Below are positions 18,748 to 26,906 of a stretch of 64,000 bases of DNA, piece after piece. The stretch is from assembly GCF_024806495.1 (NCBI RefSeq), contig NZ_JANUFF010000007.1:1-64000 (forward strand), in the 5' to 3' direction. Within the stretch, counting starts at the first letter, position 1, and the number at the start of each line of letters is the position of its first letter. The stretch comes from Chryseobacterium sp. JUb7. Its GTDB lineage: Bacteria; Bacteroidota; Bacteroidia; Flavobacteriales; Weeksellaceae. The notes below the pieces were generated by a model that made no database searches, was not told where the DNA came from, and saw only the letters and a list, made by a program, of their open reading frames with translations. The position numbers and the translations under genes were made by a program.

Positions 18748-18756
18748 TTATCCACA
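18748..18756 (+). promoter_or_regulatory. DnaA box (perfect consensus) upstream of nrdB
   Basis: TTATCCACA, identical to the strict DnaA-box consensus, 36 bases before the nrdB start codon. DnaA controls nrd genes in E. coli, so the position is plausible; no test of function is possible from sequence. Confidence 0.45.
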
Positions 18757-18791
18757 GTGATCTGATTATTTTAATTTAAAAGATATTTAAT

Positions 18792-19766
18792 ATGGGAATT
18801 TTTGATAAAAGAGTAAGCTATAAGCCATTTGAATACCCTGAGGTTCTTCAATTTGTAGAAGCGATCAACAAATCGTTTTGGGTACATTCGGAAGTGGACT
18901 TTACTGCAGATGTTCAGGATTTTCATTCGCAGTTAGAACCACATGAAAAACATGCTGTGAAAAATGCGCTTTTGGCCATTGCACAGATCGAAGTGTCTGT
19001 AAAGACATTCTGGGGAAACCTATACCACCACATGCCAAAACCTGAGCTGAATGGTCTTGGAGCTACTTTTGCAGAATGCGAATTCCGTCATTCTGAAGCT
19101 TATTCCCGTTTATTGGAAGTACTGGGATATAATGAAGAATTCTCTTCTGTAGTGGAAATCCCTGCTATAAAAAAGAGAATCGATTTCTTATCAAATGTTT
19201 TGAAACATGCTAATTCTACGACACCAAAAGAATATGTTTCTTCACTTTTATTATTCAGTATCCTGATTGAAAACGTATCGTTATTCTCTCAGTTTGCGAT
19301 TATCCTTTCATTCACAAGATTTAAAGGATTCATGAAAAATGTTTCCAATATCATTGCATGGACATCTATTGACGAACAAATCCACGCAAACGGTGGAATT
19401 TATTTAATCAACAAAATTCGTGAAGAACAACCAGACCTGTTAACAGATTCTGACATCGAAGACATTTACACATTAGTAGATCAGTCTATCGAGCTGGAAG
19501 GTGAAATCCTTGACTGGATTTTCGAATTGGGTGAACTTAGCGTTTTCTCTAAAGAAGATCTTTTAAACTTCATGAAATACCGTGTTGATGACAGTTTAAA
19601 GAAAATCAATATGAATCCTCGTTACAATGTTTCTCCAGAACAATATAAACCAATGGTATGGTTCGAAGAGGAAGTTTTTGCTAATTCTATGGATGATTTC
19701 TTTGCAAAAAGACCTGTAGATTATACAAAACACGATAAGAGTATTACGGCGAACGATCTTTTCTAA
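18792..19766 (+). CDS. nrdB: class Id ribonucleotide reductase beta subunit
   Basis: Small subunit that generates the radical for making deoxynucleotides. The 324-residue ferritin-like protein has carboxylate/histidine metal ligands Glu67, Glu97, His100 (in AECEFRHSEAY), Glu160, Glu195 and His198 (SIDEQIH). The first ligand is Glu, not Asp. Tyr104 and Lys71 match the residues described for the Flavobacterium johnsoniae class Id enzyme, whose dimanganese cofactor is activated by superoxide without NrdI and whose Tyr104 is not oxidised. No nrdI lies nearby. There is no N-terminal ATP-cone. The class Id assignment follows from these residues and is a strong inference. Confidence 0.93.
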   Translation: MGIFDKRVSYKPFEYPEVLQFVEAINKSFWVHSEVDFTADVQDFHSQLEPHEKHAVKNALLAIAQIEVSVKTFWGNLYHHMPKPELNGLGATFAECEFRHSEAYSRLLEVLGYNEEFSSVVEIPAIKKRIDFLSNVLKHANSTTPKEYVSSLLLFSILIENVSLFSQFAIILSFTRFKGFMKNVSNIIAWTSIDEQIHANGGIYLINKIREEQPDLLTDSDIEDIYTLVDQSIELEGEILDWIFELGELSVFSKEDLLNFMKYRVDDSLKKINMNPRYNVSPEQYKPMVWFEEEVFANSMDDFFAKRPVDYTKHDKSITANDLF

Positions 19767-19821
19767 ATTTTAATCGGAAGAGAGCGAGCAAAGCGAGCGT
19801 CAAAGCTGCTAGTATTCGCGA

Positions 19822-19879
19822 TGTCATACTGAGCCTGTCGAAGTATTTATTAAAAAATTTCGACAAGCTCAAAATGACA
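19822..19879. repeat. intergenic inverted repeat (GTCAT..CTGAGC..GTCGAA type)
   Basis: Two 21-base arms, 19822-19842 (TGTCATACTGAGC, then CTGTCGAA) and 19859-19879, match at 18 of 21 positions when one is reverse-complemented, around a 16-base loop. The core resembles the short palindromic repeat found between genes in many bacterial genomes. It lies between nrdB and the next gene and may fold in mRNA. Confidence 0.65.
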
Positions 19880-19911
19880 GTCATTTTTAATAATAGTATC
19901 AAACACAAATT

Positions 19912-20199
19912 ATGATCAATGTAATCGTAACCTATACCGTAAAACCTGAATTTGTTTCAGAAAATAAATTGAATATTCAGAAGTTTTTAAATGATTTTAA
20001 AGATTTGGATCAGGAAACATTTGAATATAAAGTATACATAAAAGAAGACGGTATTACGTTTTTACATTATTCAAATTACATCAATGAAGAGGTACAGTAT
20101 GAGGTTTTGAACATTCCATCTTTTAAGGAATTCCAAAAATTAAGAGATGAAAGCGGACTGAATGACTCTCACAAAGTAGAAATTTTACAATCAATTTAG
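19912..20199 (+). CDS. small ABM-like (antibiotic biosynthesis monooxygenase fold) protein
   Basis: 95-residue cytoplasmic protein with the pattern of a dimeric alpha-beta-barrel: MINVIVTYTVKPEF (first strand), a helix with FLNDFKDL, strands ETFEYKVYIKEDGITFLHYSNY, then NIPSFKEFQKLRDES. The ABM/YgiN-like call rests on this layout and on the H-Y segment, with no diagnostic catalytic residue. It sits between nrdB and nrdA in the same direction, 52 bases before nrdA. Whether it has a role with ribonucleotide reductase is unknown. Confidence 0.6.
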   Translation: MINVIVTYTVKPEFVSENKLNIQKFLNDFKDLDQETFEYKVYIKEDGITFLHYSNYINEEVQYEVLNIPSFKEFQKLRDESGLNDSHKVEILQSI

Positions 20200-20251
20200 C
20201 ACAAAATTCCTAAGGCTAAAAAACTAAGGAATTCGAAAATATAAAACAATT

Positions 20252-21910
20252 ATGGAAGAACAAAATTCAAATATATGGTGGCTCAACGAAGAGTCTGAGC
20301 AAATGCTTAACAGAGGATATCTGTTGAAGGGAGAAACTGTAGACGGAGCTATCGACAGAATCACCACCGCTGCTGCCAAAAAATTATATAAACCGGAACT
20401 TCAACCTGCTTTCAAAGAAATGATCACGAAAGGATGGATCAGTTTTTCATCTCCTGTTTGGGCAAACATGGGAACACAGAGAGGTCTTCCTATTTCTTGT
20501 TTCAACGTTCACATTCCCGATAGTATCGAAGGAATTACCCACAAAATGGGTGAAGTGATCATGCAGACAAAAATCGGAGGCGGAACCTCAGGTTATTTCG
20601 GAGAACTTCGTAACAGAGGCACCGCAGTAACGGATAACGGGAAGTCTTCAGGAGCTGTTTCTTTCATGAAATTGTTTGATACTGCAATGGATGTGGTTTC
20701 ACAAGGAGGTGTAAGAAGAGGAGCTTTTGCTGCTTATCTGGATATTGATCACGGAGATATTGAAGAATTCTTATCTATTAAAGACATCGGAAGCCCGATC
20801 CAAAACCTATTTACAGGAATTTGTGTTCCTGATTATTGGATGCAGGACATGATCGATGGTGACATGGATAAGCGTAAAATCTGGGCAAGAGTACTTGAAA
20901 GCCGCCAACAGAAAGGTCTTCCATACATTTTCTTCACAGATAACGTTAACAGAAATAAACCTCAGGTTTACAAAGATCTGGGAATGCCTGTCAATGCAAG
21001 TAACCTTTGTTCGGAAATCATGCTTCCTTCTACAAGGGAAGAATCATTTATCTGCTGTTTATCATCAATGAATTTAGAATTATATGATGAGTGGAAAGAT
21101 ACAGACGCTGTAAAGCTAGCGGTTTATTTCTTAGATGCAGTTTTAACTGAATTTATCGAAAAAACTGAAGGAAACTATTATTTACAAGGAGCGAGAAACT
21201 TTGCAATGCGTCACAGAGCTCTTGGATTGGGGGTATTAGGATACCACTCTTATTTACAGAAAAATATGATTCCTTTTGAAAGTTTTGAAGCTACTCAGTT
21301 TAACGCAAGAGCTTTCAGACATATTAAAGAACAGGCAGAACAGGCTTCAAGAGAATTAGCAAACATCTATGGTGAACCGGAATTATTGAAAGGATATGGA
21401 TTGAGAAATACCACAACAATGGCTATTGCTCCTACGACTTCAAGTTCTGCAATCTTAGGACAGACTTCTCCTGGTATTGAGCCGTTTGCATCTAATTATT
21501 ATAAAGCCGGCTTAGCTAAAGGAAACTTTATGCGTAAGAACAAATATTTAGCAAGATTACTGGAAGAAAAAGGAATCGACAACGAAGAAACCTGGAGAAC
21601 AATTATGCTAAACCACGGTTCTGTTCAGCATTTGAAAGAATTAACTGACGAAGAAAAAGCAGTATTTAAAACCTTCAAGGAAATTTCTCCAATGGAGATT
21701 ATTTCTCAGGCTGCACAAAGACAGCAATATATTGACCAGGCTCAATCTCTTAACCTGCAGATTCCTTCTACAATGCCTGTGAAAGATGTAAACTATCTTT
21801 ATATTGAAGCATGGAAAAAGGGAGTAAAAACTCTTTATTATCAAAGAAGTTCTTCTGTATCTAAGGAAATGATGGTTAATTTTGTAACATGCTCAGCTTG
21901 TGAAGCATAA
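20252..21910 (+). CDS. nrdA: class I ribonucleotide reductase alpha subunit, without ATP-cone
   Basis: Catalytic subunit reducing ribonucleoside diphosphates. The 552-residue protein has the active-site redox cysteine Cys83 (PISCFN), the Asn251-Cys253-Glu255 radical/acid-base set (ASNLCSEIMLP), a second-half cysteine at 268/269 (FICCLSSMNL), the radical-transfer tyrosine pair in LYYQRSS, and a C-terminal redox pair CSACEA (Cys547, Cys550). It is about 200 residues shorter than E. coli NrdA because the N-terminal ATP-cone that senses dATP is missing. Since NrdB also lacks a cone, overall activity would not be switched by that mechanism. Partner of nrdB. Confidence 0.96.
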   Translation: MEEQNSNIWWLNEESEQMLNRGYLLKGETVDGAIDRITTAAAKKLYKPELQPAFKEMITKGWISFSSPVWANMGTQRGLPISCFNVHIPDSIEGITHKMGEVIMQTKIGGGTSGYFGELRNRGTAVTDNGKSSGAVSFMKLFDTAMDVVSQGGVRRGAFAAYLDIDHGDIEEFLSIKDIGSPIQNLFTGICVPDYWMQDMIDGDMDKRKIWARVLESRQQKGLPYIFFTDNVNRNKPQVYKDLGMPVNASNLCSEIMLPSTREESFICCLSSMNLELYDEWKDTDAVKLAVYFLDAVLTEFIEKTEGNYYLQGARNFAMRHRALGLGVLGYHSYLQKNMIPFESFEATQFNARAFRHIKEQAEQASRELANIYGEPELLKGYGLRNTTTMAIAPTTSSSAILGQTSPGIEPFASNYYKAGLAKGNFMRKNKYLARLLEEKGIDNEETWRTIMLNHGSVQHLKELTDEEKAVFKTFKEISPMEIISQAAQRQQYIDQAQSLNLQIPSTMPVKDVNYLYIEAWKKGVKTLYYQRSSSVSKEMMVNFVTCSACEA

Positions 21911-21938
21911 TATCTGACAAATAATAATTCAATATAGC

Positions 21939-21965
21939 ATCCGGCACGCTTTCAGCGTGCCGGAT
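21939..21965 (+). terminator. hairpin after nrdA
   Basis: Perfect 12-bp stem ATCCGGCACGCT, loop TTC, AGCGTGCCGGAT, 29 bases after the nrdA stop. The following TCATTTTC is only moderately T-rich, so it may also be an mRNA-stabilising hairpin. Confidence 0.7.
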
Positions 21966-22028
21966 TCATTTTCACTTAAATACATCAACAAAAAACAGAT
22001 AAACTTCAGTCACTTTTAGCCTTTTTAT

Positions 22029-22036
22029 TATATTTG
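22029..22036 (+). promoter_or_regulatory. -7 element of the DUF72 gene
   Basis: TATATTTG, matching TAnnTTTG. The predicted start near 22041 rules out an upstream in-frame Met at 22034 and leaves a leader of about 26 bases to the ATG at 22067. Confidence 0.6.
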
Positions 22037-22066
22037 TTAACCAGTTTAATTCTAAAAACGTTAAAT

Positions 22067-22957
22067 ATGAAATTCGGACAAGTAGAAGATCCTTCTAAAA
22101 TAGATTTTACATTACCTAAGGACCATCCAAGAACAAAAGAGATTTTAAAGCAAAATAAAAAAGGGCTGGAAAATATCTCTATCGGATGTGCAAAATGGAA
22201 CAAAACAGACCTTAAAGGCTTCTACCCGAAAGGAACTAAAGATGAATTGACTTATTATGCGACTCAGTTTAATTCTATCGAGCTGAATGCTACTTTCTAC
22301 GGAATGCCCACACCGGAGCAGGTGCAAACCTGGAAAGAAAAAACACCGGAAAATTTTAAATTTTTCCCAAAAATAACCAACACGGTCTCACACTTCAGAA
22401 GGCTTTTAAATATTGATGACGTTGTCACACAATTTGCAAGTGCTGTTTTAAATTTTGATGAAAAATTGGGTATGGTCTTTCTACAGCTTCATGATAATTT
22501 CAAACCGAAAGATTATGACAGATTAGAAAAGTTTGTGAAAAACTGGCCTAAAGAAGTTCCTTTAGGAATTGAGCTGAGAAATACAGAATGGTTTACTGAT
22601 GATGAAATTTTCAATACAACCTGTACACTTTTCGAAACCCATAATATCACAAACATTATCGTAGACACTGCCGCCCGAAGAGATATGCTTCATATGCGCC
22701 TCACTACTCCCAATGTATTTATCCGATATGTCGGTGCCAATGCAGAAAGTGATTATGAAAGATTAGATGACTGGTTGAAGCATCTCACACAATGGAAAAA
22801 AGAAGGTCTTCAAAATCTGTATTTCTTTGTGCATCAGAATGTAGAAAAAGCTTCGCCATTACTTTCCGCTTATTTCATTAAAAAGATGAATGAAGAATGG
22901 CAAACAGACCTTCCGATACCAAAAATGGCAACTGAAAGCACAGGAACTCTATTTTAA
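22067..22957 (+). CDS. DUF72 domain-containing protein
   Basis: 296-residue soluble protein of the DUF72 (YecE-like) TIM-barrel family, whose biochemical role is not settled. The signature opening ISIGCAKWNKTDLKGFYPKGTK and SIELNATFYGMPTPEQVQTWKEKTPENFKF is clear, followed by MVFLQLHDNFKP, GIELRNTEWF and YFFVHQNVEKASP. The start MKFGQVED at 22067 was chosen because the promoter element at 22029-22036 lies within the longer frame. It appears to be a single-gene unit between nrdA and the next small gene. Confidence 0.9.
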   Translation: MKFGQVEDPSKIDFTLPKDHPRTKEILKQNKKGLENISIGCAKWNKTDLKGFYPKGTKDELTYYATQFNSIELNATFYGMPTPEQVQTWKEKTPENFKFFPKITNTVSHFRRLLNIDDVVTQFASAVLNFDEKLGMVFLQLHDNFKPKDYDRLEKFVKNWPKEVPLGIELRNTEWFTDDEIFNTTCTLFETHNITNIIVDTAARRDMLHMRLTTPNVFIRYVGANAESDYERLDDWLKHLTQWKKEGLQNLYFFVHQNVEKASPLLSAYFIKKMNEEWQTDLPIPKMATESTGTLF

Positions 22958-23111
22958 TTTTAATTATTTTTAATTTTTCACCACAAAATAATTCACAAAC
23001 ACTCATAAAAAATCAAATCAGCTACAATTTATTAATCATTTGATTTACAAGTAAAAACATTTGCAAATTTCCTATTTACATTGATTTTTTCAATAAATTT
23101 AGATAAGACAA

Positions 23112-23119
23112 TAATTTTG
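23112..23119 (+). promoter_or_regulatory. -7 element of the small gene at 23140
   Basis: TAATTTTG, matching TAnnTTTG, 20 bases before the ATG. It supports the small open frame being a real gene. Confidence 0.5.
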
Positions 23120-23139
23120 AATTATTTAAAATAAAAGTC

Positions 23140-23370
23140 ATGGAAAAGGAAATTTGTAAAATCAGTATTGCCAATAATTGGCGTAATGATGAGTATACTT
23201 TTTATGAAAATAATAAAGTAAAAAGATTTTTTGACAATAACAGTCTTAGCTCGGATGTTACAGAATGGCTGGACCCATCAACGATCAGCAAACAGAACAA
23301 AGATCGGCTGATAAAAAAATGTCCCGAGGAATTTAAGGAAAAAATAATGCAGATCTTAGATTATCCTTAA
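23140..23370 (+). CDS. hypothetical protein, 76 aa
   Basis: Unrecognised small cytoplasmic protein with no signal peptide or membrane segment. It starts with IANNWRNDEYTFYENNKVKR, a likely beta-hairpin, followed by a polar helical C-terminal half (KQNKDRLIKKCPEEFKEKIMQIL). Two cysteines (in EICK and KKCP) are isolated. The well-placed TAATTTTG element and a codon pattern like its neighbours make it credible. It has no operon partner: the next gene is on the other strand. Confidence 0.6.
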   Translation: MEKEICKISIANNWRNDEYTFYENNKVKRFFDNNSLSSDVTEWLDPSTISKQNKDRLIKKCPEEFKEKIMQILDYP

Positions 23371-23453
23371 AATTTGAATTTGATCAAAAAGCTTTATTAA
23401 ACTTCTTTATAAAAAAAACAAATCCCAACTTGCTTTTCCAGACTGTCAAATTA

Positions 23454-24047
23454 TTATTTCCTTTTTCTGAGAAGTAAAACCAAATTAATAAATACTAAAA
23501 GAAAGTCTAGCGTAACCCAGATTCCAAGCTTTATATTTTCATAATTATAAGCTTCAACCTCTTTTTTTGCTTTTTCCGAGAGTTTCAGACTTTGATTAAT
23601 ATAGTTCTGAATTTCAATAACCTGATCAATGTTTTTATTTGGTACGGAATGCTGGGAAAAATATGCCAGATTCTTTTTTCCAAGATATCCTACAATCCAG
23701 TATTCATCAGAAGTATCCATTTTAAGGTACTCGATTCGGTAATATTCAGGACGTATTTTCCCTATATGCTTGGTATCCAGAATTCCATTTTTATCTTTAT
23801 CATCTAAATTAATTACATAAAAATCCAGTGGCTGAGGAAGTTTATTAACAACCTGCAATGATATAGAATCCTTTACAATTCCTATTGCACTTTTTTTGAT
23901 AAACCAATAGGTAAAAATAGAAATAGAAAAAACAAGTGTCGCGATACGAAATAGCCTCGCCCATTTAGCAATACTCCCCTTTTTGACTTTAGATAAAAAT
24001 AAGGAAATAAAAGACGCCCAAAATATGATAAAGATGATGAATACCAT
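23454..24047 (-). CDS. hypothetical membrane protein, 197 aa
   Basis: Unrecognised inner-membrane protein with hydrophobic segments near the N-terminus (MVFIIFIIFWASFISLF, then a second around 32-52) and at the C-terminus (IWVTLDFLLVFINLVLLL, then RKRK). The extracytoplasmic part between them (about 55-165) is soluble, with an acidic DDKDKNGILDT loop resembling a calcium-binding stretch. The start at 24047 was chosen because a -7 element (24052-24059) ends four bases upstream; the frame opens earlier, at 24071, but that would include the promoter. The mRNA is probably leaderless. Confidence 0.6.
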   Translation of the reverse strand: MVFIIFIIFWASFISLFLSKVKKGSIAKWARLFRIATLVFSISIFTYWFIKKSAIGIVKDSISLQVVNKLPQPLDFYVINLDDKDKNGILDTKHIGKIRPEYYRIEYLKMDTSDEYWIVGYLGKKNLAYFSQHSVPNKNIDQVIEIQNYINQSLKLSEKAKKEVEAYNYENIKLGIWVTLDFLLVFINLVLLLRKRK

Positions 24048-24051
24048 CTTG

Positions 24052-24059
24052 CAAAGATA
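24052..24059 (-). promoter_or_regulatory. -7 element, leaderless spacing
   Basis: Minus strand TATCTTTG, then CAAG, then ATG at 24047. It is identical in sequence to the rnpB -7 element and has the same four-base spacing to the predicted start of transcription. Confidence 0.6.
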
Positions 24060-24071
24060 CTTTTTTATCAA

Positions 24072-24079
24072 TACTTTTG
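24072..24079 (+). promoter_or_regulatory. -7 element of the gene at 24103
   Basis: TACTTTTG, matching TAnnTTTG, 24 bases before the ATG. It lies back to back with the minus-strand element at 24052-24059, forming a compact divergent promoter. Confidence 0.55.
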
Positions 24080-24102
24080 GGGAAATTTAAAAACGATTAA
24101 CT

Positions 24103-25338
24103 ATGAGAAAGACTTTTTTAGTTTTTTTATTATTTTTTGTATTTTTTTCTAATGCCCAGGTAAAATTTGAAAAAGGATACCTGATCACCAATGATGGTGA
24201 AAAGAAAGAGGTATTGATTAAAAATATGGATTGGACTGGTACACCAAAGGATATTTCGTACAAAACCAATGAACAGTCAAGCCAGATAACTGTTAATCCT
24301 ACCGACATCAAAGAATTTGGAATATATGGTGCAGGAAAATATATTACATACAATGGTCCTGTTGAGTCTTCTTATGATGATCTTTCAATTTTATCAGGGC
24401 AATATGATCCTATTTTTAAGGATGAAACTATTTTCTTAAAAGAGCTTTCCGCAGGAAATAAAAATCTTTATTATTATAATTTAAGAAATGCCGTAAAGTT
24501 TTTCTATTCAGACGGAAATTCAGAAATAAAGCCTCTTATCTATAAAAGATATAATCCTCAAGGTGATCAATCAAAAGTTGCAACCAACGACACTTATATA
24601 AGTCAGTTAAAAGAAATTTTCAAAGATGATTCTGCTGCAACAGTATTGGTACCCAAAACAAAATATAGCATTAGTAGTCTTACTAAAATCTTCTCATTAC
24701 ATAATGATAAAGATGCTGACCCAAATATCAAAAAAGAATTTTTAGCCGAAACAAAATCTAAATACAATCTGAGCATTAGACCCGGAGTGATATTTTTCAA
24801 TCCTATAGAAGCATCAAATCCTGTAGGTGAGGGTAATTTCCCTTCGAAAACTAATTTTAGAATAGGAGTAGAAGCTGAATGGGTTTTACCATTCAACAAA
24901 AACAAATGGTCAATCTTAATTGAGCCTACTTATTCGTTTTATTCTAATGACAAAATGAGTTTCAAATCCAGAGATCAACTTTATACGATAAGCTTTGACA
25001 GCTATTCATTTATTAATATTCCCCTAAGTATCAGACACCACATGTACTTGAATAATAAATCTAAATTATTTGTGAATGTAGGTATTGATGCATTAAATTT
25101 TCAACTTGGAAATGGGAAAAATTTAGAAACAGATTATGACGGTGAAGTTTTTAGCAGAGCAAAATTATCTCCTGTCCTTTTATTCCAAGGTTTTTCAGCT
25201 GGAGCAGGCTTCACTTATAATAACAAATTCACTATTGAAGCAAGGTATAATGGTAGATATAGTCTTATTCCAGTCAGAGAACCTGGAGGTATGGCTATAA
25301 AATACTCTTCTATTATCCTAGGCTATAATATTTTCTAG
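24103..25338 (+). CDS. secreted/outer-membrane hypothetical protein, beta-barrel-like
   Basis: 411-residue protein with a signal peptide (cleavage after SNAQ). The N-terminal region (about 20-140) has KFEKGYLITNDGEKKEVLIKN, a pattern common in Bacteroidetes surface proteins of unknown role. From about residue 215 there are alternating amphipathic strands (YNLSIRPGVIFFNP, FRIGVEAEWVLPF, WSILIEPTYSFY, FSAGAGFTYNNKFTIEARY) ending in a strand with a C-terminal Phe (ILGYNIF), as in outer-membrane beta-barrels. It is possibly a porin-family protein; no function is claimed. Its stop overlaps by four bases that of the convergent HD gene. Confidence 0.7.
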   Translation: MRKTFLVFLLFFVFFSNAQVKFEKGYLITNDGEKKEVLIKNMDWTGTPKDISYKTNEQSSQITVNPTDIKEFGIYGAGKYITYNGPVESSYDDLSILSGQYDPIFKDETIFLKELSAGNKNLYYYNLRNAVKFFYSDGNSEIKPLIYKRYNPQGDQSKVATNDTYISQLKEIFKDDSAATVLVPKTKYSISSLTKIFSLHNDKDADPNIKKEFLAETKSKYNLSIRPGVIFFNPIEASNPVGEGNFPSKTNFRIGVEAEWVLPFNKNKWSILIEPTYSFYSNDKMSFKSRDQLYTISFDSYSFINIPLSIRHHMYLNNKSKLFVNVGIDALNFQLGNGKNLETDYDGEVFSRAKLSPVLLFQGFSAGAGFTYNNKFTIEARYNGRYSLIPVREPGGMAIKYSSIILGYNIF

Positions 25339-25979
25339 TCTACATTCCATTCTTTATAAAACTGGTCGAGGAAACGCAACATAAATTCATGCCTTTCCTC
25401 GGCTATTTTTTTGCCCTCTTCTGTATTCATTAAATCTTTTAACAGCAATAATTTTTCGTAAAAATGATTAATTGTCGTTCCATTAGATTTTTTATACTCT
25501 TCTTTTGACATATTGAGCTTCGGTTCTACATTAGGATCATACATCGGGTTATTTTTGAAGCCTCCAAAGTTGAAAGTTCTCCCAATTCCGATTGCACCAA
25601 TCGCATCAACCCTATCTGCATCCTGAACTATTTTTAATTCAACAGGCAGGTTTTCCTGAACTTCTCCTCTATTTTTAAATGAAATATTTTTTATAATAAA
25701 TAAAACCTGCTCAATGATATCTTCCGCAGCATTCTGGCTTTCCAGAAATTCTCGGGAAACTCTTAAAGCAATTGTTTCATCTCCATTATGAAATTTCGGA
25801 TCTGCAATATCATGAAGTAATGCTGAAAGCTCAACGACCTCCTGATTGCAATTCTCAGTCTCTGCTATCTTTTTTGAAAGCTTCCACACTCTTTCGATGT
25901 GAAACCAATCGTGTCCGGCTTCCGCTCCCTCCAATTTTTCTTTTACAAAAGATATCGTATTTTCAATTAAATTATTCAT
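25335..25979 (-). CDS. HD-domain phosphohydrolase
   Basis: 214-residue cytoplasmic metal-dependent phosphohydrolase. The HD signature is complete: His27 in HDWFHIERV, His56-Asp57 in LLHDIADPK, and a distal Asp in QDADRVDAIGAIGIGR. The YedJ-like subgroup includes nucleotide phosphohydrolases, but the substrate is unknown. It overlaps by one base the stop of the upstream alpha/beta hydrolase gene on the same strand, so they are co-translated. Confidence 0.88.
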   Translation of the reverse strand: MNNLIENTISFVKEKLEGAEAGHDWFHIERVWKLSKKIAETENCNQEVVELSALLHDIADPKFHNGDETIALRVSREFLESQNAAEDIIEQVLFIIKNISFKNRGEVQENLPVELKIVQDADRVDAIGAIGIGRTFNFGGFKNNPMYDPNVEPKLNMSKEEYKKSNGTTINHFYEKLLLLKDLMNTEEGKKIAEERHEFMLRFLDQFYKEWNVD

Positions 25980-26818
25980 TATATCAATTCATTTAAAATA
26001 ATATTCCAAAGCTTTTTATTATAGCTTCTAAAAAAATTAACGTGTCCTATTTCTCCTTTTTCAGATTCTGCCGTTTTTAATAATCGATACGTAGGCTTCA
26101 GGTTTGGATAGGTATTGTCAAGTAAACTCCTCACTCCTTTTTCTGTTAACCACACATCATCTTCTGCCCGAATGACAAATACTTTTTGAGTTAATTTTTT
26201 AGAATGGTCAACAATTTTCTCTAACAGTCCATTGGTTGATTTCCTGTTCAAAATTAAGGTTCTCCAGTCATAAGCACAATTTTTTGGAAGACTTTCTCCC
26301 AGTCCAAACCAATTTGCAGGAAAATAGCCTAATAATCCGGTGGTTAAAGGCTGTACAATTCCAAAACCCAGATACGCCTCAATTTTGGTTCTGAATTTTA
26401 AATTTCCGACAAATGCATTCTGAGTTCCTACGAAAACAAATTCTTCAAACATCACTGAATCATCATTCATTCCTAAAATCAATGCCCCGACCGAATGTCC
26501 AAGGCAATATTTCCGATATTCATTAAAATGGCTCTTAATATAATCCGTTACTATTTTATAGTCCTCCGAGCCCCAGATTCGCATAGAAGCTTTAAAATTT
26601 TTCATTTTTTCAGGTTTTGAAAGCCCTATTCCACGATAATCATAGGTAATGACCGTAAATCCTTTTTTGGAAAAATAATGTGCAAAAGAAAAATAGATCT
26701 GTTGTTTAACTCCCGTTGCAGAATTGATCAGCAGAAGTTTGTTATTGCTTTTTTCAGGCAAGAAAAGATGACTAATGATTGAAATACCATCCTGAGTGGT
26801 CAGACTAAGTTTTTCCAT
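25979..26818 (-). CDS. alpha/beta-fold hydrolase
   Basis: 279-residue serine hydrolase-fold protein. The core shows INSATGVKQQIYFSFAHYFSKKGFTVITYDYRGIGLS, the nucleophile elbow CLGHSVGAL (Ser in GHSVG), an acidic residue in VFVIRAEDDVWLTEKG, and a late His in EIGHVNFFR. The substrate is unknown; the arrangement resembles the YheT/esterase-like group. The start MEKLSLTTQDG (26818) was preferred because the upstream in-frame Met at 26839 lies inside the terminator hairpin of the ribokinase gene (26835-26851). First gene of a pair with the HD protein. Confidence 0.85.
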   Translation of the reverse strand: MEKLSLTTQDGISIISHLFLPEKSNNKLLLINSATGVKQQIYFSFAHYFSKKGFTVITYDYRGIGLSKPEKMKNFKASMRIWGSEDYKIVTDYIKSHFNEYRKYCLGHSVGALILGMNDDSVMFEEFVFVGTQNAFVGNLKFRTKIEAYLGFGIVQPLTTGLLGYFPANWFGLGESLPKNCAYDWRTLILNRKSTNGLLEKIVDHSKKLTQKVFVIRAEDDVWLTEKGVRSLLDNTYPNLKPTYRLLKTAESEKGEIGHVNFFRSYNKKLWNIILNELI

Positions 26819-26834
26819 ATTGTAAAAGAAAAAA

Positions 26835-26851
26835 TCCACTATAAAAGTGGA
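26835..26851 (-). terminator. terminator of the ribokinase gene
   Basis: Minus strand: TCCACT, loop TTTAT, AGTGGA, then TTTTTTCTTTT. It lies between the ribokinase stop and the alpha/beta hydrolase start, and fixes the latter's start codon. Confidence 0.65.
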
Positions 26852-26906
26852 AATTTTACTTTGTATTTTATGTTAAGTTTTAAACTTTCGATATGTAGCA
26901 AATAAC

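Larger units (their letters stand above)
18367..18791. other. 425-bp divergent intergenic region (efflux operon / nrdB)
   Basis: No open frame of note. It holds two matches to the DnaA-box consensus (18576-18584, 18748-18756), an imperfect -7 match GACCTTTG at 18646-18653, and a 7-bp inverted repeat TTTGTGC...GCACAAA (18650-18671) overlapping it. The last two suggest an nrdB promoter with a leader of more than 100 bases. The rest is AT-rich with nothing I can interpret. Confidence 0.5.

Noticed and set aside
24048..24071. Longer N-terminus of the membrane protein (start at 24071)
   Set aside because: It would include the TATCTTTG promoter element, which lies at leaderless distance from the Met at 24047.
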